Assembly (NCBI RefSeq): GCF_011440395.1
Contig: NZ_JAAOIX010000011.1
Location: 62,001-126,000 of the forward strand
Length of the DNA: 64,000 nucleotides
From: Pseudomaricurvus alcaniphilus
GTDB taxonomy: Bacteria; Pseudomonadota; Gammaproteobacteria; Pseudomonadales; Cellvibrionaceae
Reading direction: 5' to 3'
The notes beneath the pieces are model-generated. The model made no database searches. It was given only the letters and a program-made list of their open reading frames with translations, and had not been told where the DNA came from. Shown here piece after piece: positions 54,580 to 61,925 of this stretch (its first letter is position 1; each line of letters opens with the position of its first letter). A program made the translations under genes and the position numbers.

Positions 54580-56928
54580 TCAGCTGTGCCCGGTATAGCG
54601 TTGCAGGAGGCCCGGTACATCCAGTATCAGGGCAATGGTACCGTCACCAGTGATGGTGGCACCGGACATTCCCGGCGTTCCCTGCAGCAAGCTGCCCAGC
54701 GGCTTGATCACCACTTCCTCCTGGCCAATCAGTTGGTCGACCACCAGGCCCACATCGCGAGTCCCCACAGACACCACAACCACATGGGCGTCCGCCGGCA
54801 CTGCGGCATTGGCGGCACCTTTCACCAGCCAACGCTTGAGGTGGAAAATGGGAATCGCCTTGTCGCGCACGGTCATGCACTCCTGGCCGTCCACCGTATG
54901 GGTCTTGGCCAAATTCATGTGGAAGATTTCATTGACACTGACCAGGGGCAAGGCAAAGACCTGAGCCTCGAGCACAATCATCAAAGTGGGCATTATCGCC
55001 AGGGTCAGGGGCAATTTGATGTTAATGCGGGTGCCCTCTCCCGGCACGGAATCAATTTCGATAGCGCCGTTCAGCTGCGCAATCCGGGTTTTCACAACGT
55101 CCATGCCGACACCGCGACCGGAGACGTCGGAAACTTCCTTGCGGGTGGAAAAGCCCGGCGCAAAAATCAGGGAAAACGCGTCCGTGTCCGAGAGCCTGGC
55201 CACGCTGTCGGCGTCCATAATGCCCTTCTCTACTGCAATAGCGCGCAGCTTTTGCGGGTCCATACCGCCACCGTCATCGCTGATGGAGAGCATTATATGG
55301 TCGCCCTCCTGTACCGCCGCCAGCACGATGCGACCGGTGCGCGGCTTGCCTATGGACTCCCGCAGCCCAGGCAGTTCAATGCCGTGGTCCACCGCATTGC
55401 GCACCAGGTGCACCAGCGGGTCGGCCAGTGCCTCCACCAGGTTTTTATCGAGGTCGGTATCCTCACCGTGCATTTCCAGCACAATTTCTTTCTGCAGGTT
55501 GCGGGCAATATCGCGAACCACCCGCGGAAAACGTCCGAACACCTTGCGAATGGGTTGCATCCGGGTCTTCATCACCGAAGTCTGCAAGTCGGCGGTGACC
55601 ACATCCAGGTGCGCTACCGCTTTGGCCAGCGCCTCATTTTCCGCCTCGCCGCCGAGGCGCACCAGGCGGTTGCGTACCAGCACCAGCTCACCCACCATAT
55701 TCATAATGTCATCGAGACGCTGGGTATCGACCCGCACCGAGGTGTCGGCTGCGGCGGCGTCGCGAGAGACAGCGGCTGACGATTTGCCAAGGCTACCGGG
55801 ATGCGCGGCGATCATGGGACCAGAGGCTGTAGCCTGGGAGTGTTGCGCTGGCCCAGGGGGTTGAGTTGGCGACGACCTTGCTGGCGCCGACGCAGCAAGC
55901 GGCGCGGCTGCTGCGGCCGAGTCAGCTGTACCTGAGCCGGCAGTGGCCGCTGAATTCTGGCGACCTGGCCCCTGCCCCTTGCCGTGCAACTGATCCAGTA
56001 GCTGTTCAAACTCATCTTCGCTGATAACGTCGTCCGCAGCGCTCACTATTGCAGCCGGCTGGGCAATTGCGCTGGGTTTTGTTTCGGCCCCGGGAGCCCG
56101 GCCCTTGCCGTGCAACTGATCCAGCAGCGAGTCAAACTCGGCGTCGGTAATCTCGGCTGCGGCGGGTGACACTGGCTCCGGTGAAGGTTTCTCTGCCGCC
56201 GCAAGCGGTGCCGCAGGAGGGGATTTTTTTGACGTCGGCCCTCTACCCTGGCCGTGCAATTGGTCAAGCAGGGCATCAAACTCGAGGTCACAGAGATCGC
56301 CACTGGAAGCCGAGCTGTCCGTCTCCGGATCGGATTCTGGCGCCGCGTCCAGTGCGGCCATTGTGGCAGTGGCCGCGACGGAAACCGGTTCGGAACCGGC
56401 GCTGATGGCATCGAGCAGTTGCTCGAACTCGGCATCGGTAATCTCGCCGCTGCCCTGTCCAGCTCCCAGCGTCGAGACCGCCGCGGCCAATGGCACGCTG
56501 TTAGCTCCGCGCACTGGTGGTGCAATGGCTCCGTCGTTCGCGCCGTCGATAAACTGTGCCAGTGTGGCCAGTAATTGCGCCGGTGCCGCCTCTGCTTCCT
56601 GCCGCCGGGACACCTGCTCAAACTGGGCGTTAATCGCATCCAGGGCCTGCAACACGGTATCGATCAGTTCAGCAGTAACCGCTTGTTTGCCGTTGCGCAA
56701 AATATCAAACAGGTTTTCGGTGGCGTGACAGCACTCCACCATGGCGTGCAGTTGCAGGAAGCCGGCGCCGCCCTTGACCGTATGAAAGCCGCGAAAAATA
56801 GCGTTCAACAGTTCGGTGTCGGCGGGACGCTGCTCCAATTCCACCAGTTGTTCCGATAACGTCTCGAGGATTTCCCCAGCCTCGACCAGAAAGTCCTGCA
56901 GGATATCATCGTCGTCAGCAATCCCCAT
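54580..56928 (-). CDS. cheA: chemotaxis histidine kinase CheA
   Basis: The central kinase of chemotaxis, phosphorylating CheY and CheB. It is 782 residues. The HPt domain carries phospho-His49 (FRGFHTVKGGAGF). The P3 dimerisation helices start near 395, the kinase has N511 in HLVRNAVDHG, DDGGGMD and SGRGVGMDVV, and the CheW-like P5 closes the protein. The long linker (130-395) is Ala/Pro-rich and repeats an EFxxLLDQLHGKGxGP motif at about 162, 211, 259 and 302, the first copy short. These could bind a localisation partner such as ParP. No typical P2 domain is seen. Confidence 0.96.
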   Translation of the reverse strand: MGIADDDDILQDFLVEAGEILETLSEQLVELEQRPADTELLNAIFRGFHTVKGGAGFLQLHAMVECCHATENLFDILRNGKQAVTAELIDTVLQALDAINAQFEQVSRRQEAEAAPAQLLATLAQFIDGANDGAIAPPVRGANSVPLAAAVSTLGAGQGSGEITDAEFEQLLDAISAGSEPVSVAATATMAALDAAPESDPETDSSASSGDLCDLEFDALLDQLHGQGRGPTSKKSPPAAPLAAAEKPSPEPVSPAAAEITDAEFDSLLDQLHGKGRAPGAETKPSAIAQPAAIVSAADDVISEDEFEQLLDQLHGKGQGPGRQNSAATAGSGTADSAAAAAPLAASAPARSSPTQPPGPAQHSQATASGPMIAAHPGSLGKSSAAVSRDAAAADTSVRVDTQRLDDIMNMVGELVLVRNRLVRLGGEAENEALAKAVAHLDVVTADLQTSVMKTRMQPIRKVFGRFPRVVRDIARNLQKEIVLEMHGEDTDLDKNLVEALADPLVHLVRNAVDHGIELPGLRESIGKPRTGRIVLAAVQEGDHIMLSISDDGGGMDPQKLRAIAVEKGIMDADSVARLSDTDAFSLIFAPGFSTRKEVSDVSGRGVGMDVVKTRIAQLNGAIEIDSVPGEGTRINIKLPLTLAIMPTLMIVLEAQVFALPLVSVNEIFHMNLAKTHTVDGQECMTVRDKAIPIFHLKRWLVKGAANAAVPADAHVVVVSVGTRDVGLVVDQLIGQEEVVIKPLGSLLQGTPGMSGATITGDGTIALILDVPGLLQRYTGHS

Positions 56929-56948
56929 TCACAACCCCTCTCACCGGA

Positions 56949-57749
56949 TCAGAAACCGAGGCTGGACAGCAGGTCGTCGACTTCATCCTGGCCGGAGACA
57001 ACGTCATTGCGTTCTTTGGAATGAATTTGAGGCCCCTCAGCTTTGACATTACCGGTTTCTTTCCTGTGCTTAACCGGGTTATCGGCCAGCGCTACCAAAC
57101 CTGTAATTTCCTCCACACTGCCGGCGATACTCACCAGCTCCACCAGGTTTTCCTCCACCTCTACCATCAGGCCAATAACGCGCTTCAGCACTTGCCCGGA
57201 GAGATCCTGGTAACCCTGTTCGAGAATTATTTGCTGAAAATTTTCGTTGAGGCGGGTACTGCCGGTTTGGGTATCGGCAAAAAACTCCAGCGCCTGCCGA
57301 TACACCTGGCGGAATTCGTCCGCCGTCATCTCGCGTTTTTGCAAGCGCAGCCATTCCTGTTGCAACATAGCGGCCCGCTGGCTAAGGTCCGCCGCTATGG
57401 GCGCCGAAGCTTCCACCTTATCCATGGTTTTATCCGCCGCAGCCCGGGTCATCTCGATAACGTAATTGAGGCGTTCAGAGGCGTCGCGCATATCTGAATT
57501 TGTCGCTGCGACAGGTTCAGAGCCCGGCCCCGCATCGACGTGAAAATTAACAATGGCGTCATGCAAGGCCCGGGTCAACTTGCCCACCGCAGTAAAGATG
57601 TTGCGGTCGCGAACCTCTACCAGCCGTTCAATCAGCAGCGATGCACCGACAATGTCGTCGCTGTTCAGTTTTTGCGACAGTTGCTTGGCACAATCCTGCA
57701 GCTCATGCATGAACTCCTGATTATTGTGTAATTGGGGATTTGTCGCCAT
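56949..57749 (-). CDS. cheZ: CheY-P phosphatase CheZ
   Basis: It dephosphorylates CheY-P to terminate signals. It is 266 residues. The long helical hairpin is visible, with the catalytic region FQQIILEQGYQDLSGQVLKRV including the conserved Asp and Gln. The C-terminal CheY-binding helix ends DDLLSSLGF, as in other CheZ proteins. It lies between cheY and cheA, with gaps of about 20 nt, so the block is one operon. Confidence 0.95.
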   Translation of the reverse strand: MATNPQLHNNQEFMHELQDCAKQLSQKLNSDDIVGASLLIERLVEVRDRNIFTAVGKLTRALHDAIVNFHVDAGPGSEPVAATNSDMRDASERLNYVIEMTRAAADKTMDKVEASAPIAADLSQRAAMLQQEWLRLQKREMTADEFRQVYRQALEFFADTQTGSTRLNENFQQIILEQGYQDLSGQVLKRVIGLMVEVEENLVELVSIAGSVEEITGLVALADNPVKHRKETGNVKAEGPQIHSKERNDVVSGQDEVDDLLSSLGF

Positions 57750-57773
57750 TGACCAGTCCTGTTGAAATGATTA

Positions 57774-58160
57774 TTAACCTTCAACCCGATCGAAAATCTT
57801 ATCGATCTTTTCTTTCAGTACCGCCGCGGTAAACGGTTTCACTACGTAGCCGTTCACGCCGGCCTGGGCGGCTTCGATAATCTGGTCCCGCTTCGCCTCA
57901 GCGGTGACCATCAGCACCGGCAGGCCTGACAAACGCTGATCCGCCCGCACCGCTTTCAACAGCTCGATACCGCTCATTGCCGGCATATTCCAGTCAGTGA
58001 CCAGAAAATCAAAATCATTGGACTTGAGCATGGGCAGCGCGGTGGCGCCATCGTCCGCCTCCTGGATATTGGTAAACCCCAGATCCCGCAATAAATTCTT
58101 TATGATCCGGCGCATGGTCGCAAAATCATCAACCACCAGGATCTTTATATTTTTATCCAA
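57774..58160 (-). CDS. cheY: chemotaxis response regulator CheY
   Basis: A single receiver domain of 128 residues that, when phosphorylated, binds the flagellar switch. Asp11 and Asp12 hold magnesium, Asp56 in VTDWNMP is phosphorylated, and Thr86 and Lys108 complete the switch. The start is TTG at 58160 behind GGGAGGT. It heads the cheY-cheZ-cheA-cheB-motC-motD series and is separated from fliA by a terminator. Confidence 0.96.
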   Translation of the reverse strand: MDKNIKILVVDDFATMRRIIKNLLRDLGFTNIQEADDGATALPMLKSNDFDFLVTDWNMPAMSGIELLKAVRADQRLSGLPVLMVTAEAKRDQIIEAAQAGVNGYVVKPFTAAVLKEKIDKIFDRVEG

Positions 58161-58200
58161 AGCTACCTCCCTCTCCGAAGCTTGAGATATACATAATTAC

Positions 58201-58225
58201 GAACCTCGGTAATATTTTGAGGTTC
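58201..58225. repeat. inverted repeat upstream of cheY
   Basis: GAACCTC (58201-58207) and GAGGTTC (58219-58225) are exact inverted copies around 11 nt, 41 bp upstream of the cheY start. It is either a leader hairpin or an operator. Confidence 0.4.
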
Positions 58226-58327
58226 AAGCGGCATTAACCCCACTGGCATGGGCAGGGCTAAATCGCCATTAAAACTGCAACACTGAAGGCGCCGCAGCGA
58301 GGGCCCAAATTGCTGCCCGTACGGACG

Positions 58328-58344
58328 AGTGAACTGAGTTCACT
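58328..58344. promoter_or_regulatory. 17-bp palindrome upstream of cheY, possible operator
   Basis: AGTGAACTGAGTTCACT has perfect 7-bp arms around TGA. It lies 168 bp upstream of cheY, in the 360-bp gap after fliA. Its shape suits a dimeric regulator; no known consensus was matched. No confident FliA or sigma-54 promoter was found in this gap. Confidence 0.4.
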
Positions 58345-58435
58345 GTCTGCGGCGACTCTATCAACGTGAATTAAAAGAAATTTACTACCAGTCTAGTAGC
58401 AGTTTTGTCGCTAGCCAGTTTTTAGCCGGAAAACA

Positions 58436-58466
58436 AGAAAAAAAGGCGACCTATCAATAGGTTGCC
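58436..58466 (-). terminator. intrinsic terminator after fliA
   Basis: On the minus strand GGCAACCTAT pairs with ATAGGTCGCC (58445-58466; one G-U) and is followed by TTTTTTT. It lies 54 nt past the fliA stop. It separates the fliA block from the cheY operon. Confidence 0.9.
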
Positions 58467-58520
58467 ATAAGTTATAAATGTAGTTTCGAGATTCAGGACA
58501 GGCCGGCAGCCAACTATAGA

Positions 58521-59270
58521 TCAGCCGTCTTCGGCCTGCCAGTCTGCCAGCCGCGCGCGCAATCTCAGGGCCGCCTGGGAATGGATCTGGCTGACCCTCG
58601 ATTCACTTACCCCGATGATCTCCCCAATTTCTTTCAGGTTGAGCTCTTCGTCGTAATACAGCGCCAACACCAGCCGTTCACGCTCGGGCAAATCGGTAAT
58701 GGCCTGTACCAATGCCTCCTTCAGGGCCCCCTTCTGGAATTCCTCCTGGGGTGGGCGAAAGGCAATACTGGTGCTGGAATCCTCCAGCCCGGCGTCCTCA
58801 TCGCCAAAATTTTCTTCGAAGCTAAACAGGCGGCTGGAGGCCGAGTCGTTAAGCATATTGTGGTATTCATCGATCTCCACACCCAGTTCGGTGGCGATCT
58901 CCATGTCGCTGGCACCGCGGCCACTGCGCGCTTCCACCTGCGCTATGGCATTGCTGACCCGGCGCGCATTGCGATGCACCGAACGGGGCACCCAGTCGCC
59001 GCGTCGCATTTCATCGATAATGGCGCCGCGAATCCGAATCCCGGCGTAGGTTTCAAAACTGGCACCCAGCGACATATCGTATTTTTGTGCCGCCTCCAGC
59101 AAGCCGATCATGCCCGCCTGGATAAGGTCTTCTACCTGCACCGAGGCCGGCATGCGCATCATCATATGGTGGGCAATGCGCTTCACCAGCGGCGCGTACT
59201 CCTCCACCTGGACGGCGGTGAGGCTTCTCTGGGTGTCGCCGTACATGGCTAGACGATCTGCAGCTGGCAT
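58521..59270 (-). CDS. fliA: flagellar sigma factor FliA (sigma-28)
   Basis: It directs transcription of late flagellar and chemotaxis genes. It is 249 residues. Region 2 contains LIQAGMIGLLEAAQKYD and FETYAGIRIRGAIIDEMR; region 4 contains YYDEELNLKEIGEIIGVSES. An internal ATG at 59246 would match shorter homologues. It is downstream of fleN by 30 nt and followed by a strong terminator. Confidence 0.96.
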   Translation of the reverse strand: MPAADRLAMYGDTQRSLTAVQVEEYAPLVKRIAHHMMMRMPASVQVEDLIQAGMIGLLEAAQKYDMSLGASFETYAGIRIRGAIIDEMRRGDWVPRSVHRNARRVSNAIAQVEARSGRGASDMEIATELGVEIDEYHNMLNDSASSRLFSFEENFGDEDAGLEDSSTSIAFRPPQEEFQKGALKEALVQAITDLPERERLVLALYYDEELNLKEIGEIIGVSESRVSQIHSQAALRLRARLADWQAEDG

Positions 59271-59300
59271 GTTGAAAGTCTCATCTTCATGGCCTGTACT

Positions 59301-60134
59301 TTAACCGCCAACCCGGGCGGCCTCCGTATGCAATAAACGTTCAACAAAAAACTCCAGGTGGCCGCGAGCCGCCATTGGCAGGGGCCACTGGTCGACCTTG
59401 CCGGCGAGGTTGCGAAGCGCTACACCCGCCTTGCTGGTGGGAGCATACTCCAATAGCGCCTTTTGCTTTTGCACCGCCTTGCGCACATTTTCGTCAAACG
59501 GCACATTGCCGACGTACTGCAGGGTTACGTCCAGAAAACGCTCGCAGACACCGTTAAGTTTGTTAAACAGGTTTTGCCCTTCCTGCTGGGTGCGGGTCAT
59601 ATTGGCCAGCACCCGAAAACGGAACATGCCATATTCCCGGTTCAGCAGTTTGATCAGGGCATAGGCATCGGTAATGGAAGACGGCTCGTCACACACCACC
59701 ACCAGTACTTCGTTGGCAGCCCGCACAAAGCTCACTACCGTATCGGAAATCCCCGCGGCGGTATCGACTACCAGCACGTCCACCTGGTCACTCAAGCTAC
59801 TGAAAGCGTTGATCAGGGCGGCGTGCTCCTGGGGGCCGAGCACAGCCATCTGCTGCACACCCGAGGACGCGGGTACCACTTTGATACCCGCGGGGCCCGG
59901 TAACAGCACATCGTTGAGGTCACAACTTCCTGCCAGTACATCCGTCAGGTTGCGGTCGGCTTTCAATCCCAGCAGTACGTCAATGTTGGCCAGTCCCAAA
60001 TCGGCATCCAGCAATACCACACGCCGTCGCAGTTGGGCCAGGGCAATACTCAGGTTGACCGAAACATTGGTCTTGCCGACACCACCCTTGCCGCCGGTTA
60101 CGGCAATTACTTGTACCGGTCGTGTGGAACTCAT
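59301..60134 (-). CDS. fleN: flagellar number regulator FleN (FlhG)
   Basis: A MinD-like ATPase that limits polar flagella number and antagonises the master regulator FleQ. It is 277 residues. The deviant Walker A is GGKGGVGKTN (14-23), then LLDADLGLANID and VVDTAAGISD. The C-terminal amphipathic helix (GHLEFFVERLL) resembles a membrane-targeting sequence. The ATG at 60134 follows AAGGAGT. It is located between flhF and fliA, the usual order. Confidence 0.95.
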   Translation of the reverse strand: MSSTRPVQVIAVTGGKGGVGKTNVSVNLSIALAQLRRRVVLLDADLGLANIDVLLGLKADRNLTDVLAGSCDLNDVLLPGPAGIKVVPASSGVQQMAVLGPQEHAALINAFSSLSDQVDVLVVDTAAGISDTVVSFVRAANEVLVVVCDEPSSITDAYALIKLLNREYGMFRFRVLANMTRTQQEGQNLFNKLNGVCERFLDVTLQYVGNVPFDENVRKAVQKQKALLEYAPTSKAGVALRNLAGKVDQWPLPMAARGHLEFFVERLLHTEAARVGG

Positions 60135-60227
60135 TTGATTCCGTACTCCTTTCTCCCTGTCTCGGCGTTCGCGAGCCAGGGGGTTATTTTGTTACAGATG
60201 ACCATCAACATTTGAGTATAGCTGCTC

Positions 60228-61796
60228 TCAGGAAGATGAGGAGGAAGATAGTGGTGCCAGGCTGCCCATGCCCGATTTCATCAGGCTGATTGCGCTGGCC
60301 ACCAGCTTGTGGCCCTTGGCCACCGCCAGGTCCTGGGGGATTTCCTGGCCGTTGGTGCTGTAGTAAACCGTCAGGCCGTGCTCCATCACCACACTCAAAG
60401 CCTCACCCAAACTCGCCGTTTCGTCCAGTTTGGTGAGGACACAGCCATACAGGCCGGGGCTCTGGTGGGCGTGAATGCTGGCCTTCAACATTTGCAACTG
60501 GGAGTTGCTGGCCATCACCAGCATGGTTTTCAAGTCCGGCACTGAAGCAAGGATATCCAGCTGCTCTTTCAGCTGCCCGTCGCCCTGGCGGAAGCCGGCG
60601 GTGTCGACCAACACCAGTGGACAGCCGCGCAAGGTGCGCAAGACATAGGGTAAATCCTGATTGTCATCCACCACCTTGACCTGCACATTGAGGATGCGCC
60701 CGAGGGAGCGCAGCTGATCGTGGGCGGCAATGCGGTAGGTATCGGTGGTCACCAGAGTCACATTCTGGGAGCCGTGCTCGAGTACATAGCGTGCCGCCAG
60801 CTTGGCGATGGTGGTGGTTTTTCCGACCCCGGTGGGGCCGACAAAAGCGTACATGCCGCCTTCCATCACCGGGTCCAGGCTGGAGGCCGGCACTTTTTGC
60901 GCGAGAATGGCCTGGGCGTTGGACCAGGCCTCTTGCATGGTGCTGCAGTTGGATACACCGGCCACAATCCGGGCGGCGATACTGTCGACAAAGCCCATGT
61001 GTTGCAGGCGTCGCATCAGGCCGGTGTGCAGAGTGGAACCCTGCTGGGGAGTTTGGCTCATGCGCGAAAGTTGTTCTTCCAGCAGCAGGCGCATATCCGC
61101 CAACTCTGACTGCAGCGCTTGCAGCTGTGCCTGCTGCTCACGGCTCTCCCGTGCCTGTTGCTCGCGATCTTCATGGCGCTGCTCTTGCTGACGCTGATCC
61201 TGTTGACGCCGCTCTTGCTGGCGCTGCTGCTCGCGATCATTGCTGAAGTCGCGGTCGTGCCGCTGCGCCAGATCTGTAGCAGCCGACGGGGCAGCCACAG
61301 GCCTGAGGTTCGCCTGTTGCTCCAGGGGGCGGCCAGCGGCAACAGACTGCTGTAATTCTTCCCGTTTGCGCGCCGCGATCATCTTCTCCCGCGCTCGCTC
61401 CATTTCCGCCGCCAATTCCGCCGGCGTCTTGCCCGAGGCTTGGCCGCGGGGCTCAGCGTCGGCAGCGATGCGATTCGGGTCGGCAAAGCCGGCTATTGGC
61501 GCCACCCCGGCATCTGCCCCGCTGCGCTGCAAAGCCGTGTGCTGGGTCAACGTCTGGTCCACCAGTGCTTGCTGGCGCCAGGCATCATCGCTGTCCATAG
61601 GCACTTCCAGCCCGCTGATGGGCTGGTTGGCAGCAGTGACCTGCTGTGGTTGCGGCTCTGCCTGCAGGCTGGTGAGTATTTCAACGCCCTGCTTGACCCG
61701 GCGACTGGACAGAATGATTGCCTCAGGCCCCATCTCCTGCCGCACCAGCTCCAGCGCACGGCGCATATCCGCCGCCACGAAACGTTTTACAGACAT
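60228..61796 (-). CDS. flhF: flagellar biosynthesis GTPase FlhF
   Basis: An SRP-type GTPase that sets the polar site of flagellum assembly. It is 522 residues from the ATG at 61796 with GGAGGAT 7 nt upstream. The N-terminal B domain begins VKRFVAADMRRALELVRQEM. A Gln/Arg/Glu-rich coiled stretch at residues 187-225 enlarges the linker. The NG domain has GPTGVGKTT (320-328), TTDTYRIAAHDQL, DTAGFRQGD and LTKLDETASLGE. It lies between flhA and fleN. Confidence 0.95.
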   Translation of the reverse strand: MSVKRFVAADMRRALELVRQEMGPEAIILSSRRVKQGVEILTSLQAEPQPQQVTAANQPISGLEVPMDSDDAWRQQALVDQTLTQHTALQRSGADAGVAPIAGFADPNRIAADAEPRGQASGKTPAELAAEMERAREKMIAARKREELQQSVAAGRPLEQQANLRPVAAPSAATDLAQRHDRDFSNDREQQRQQERRQQDQRQQEQRHEDREQQARESREQQAQLQALQSELADMRLLLEEQLSRMSQTPQQGSTLHTGLMRRLQHMGFVDSIAARIVAGVSNCSTMQEAWSNAQAILAQKVPASSLDPVMEGGMYAFVGPTGVGKTTTIAKLAARYVLEHGSQNVTLVTTDTYRIAAHDQLRSLGRILNVQVKVVDDNQDLPYVLRTLRGCPLVLVDTAGFRQGDGQLKEQLDILASVPDLKTMLVMASNSQLQMLKASIHAHQSPGLYGCVLTKLDETASLGEALSVVMEHGLTVYYSTNGQEIPQDLAVAKGHKLVASAISLMKSGMGSLAPLSSSSSS

Positions 61797-61925
61797 AACA
61801 AATCCTCCAACCCGCGGCACACCGCCCTGGTTCGGTTTACCCTGAAAAATGGCAACCCGGCTATTTCTTTTACGACTTCTGTAACGACGCCAGCACTAAA
61901 ATTTTTCAAACTCTTTAACCCTGCC

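Noticed and set aside
54427-55779. 450-codon plus-strand frame
   Set aside because: It lies antisense to cheA and cheB; the length is explained by the G/C-biased third positions of those genes, and the His/Gln-rich product matches nothing.
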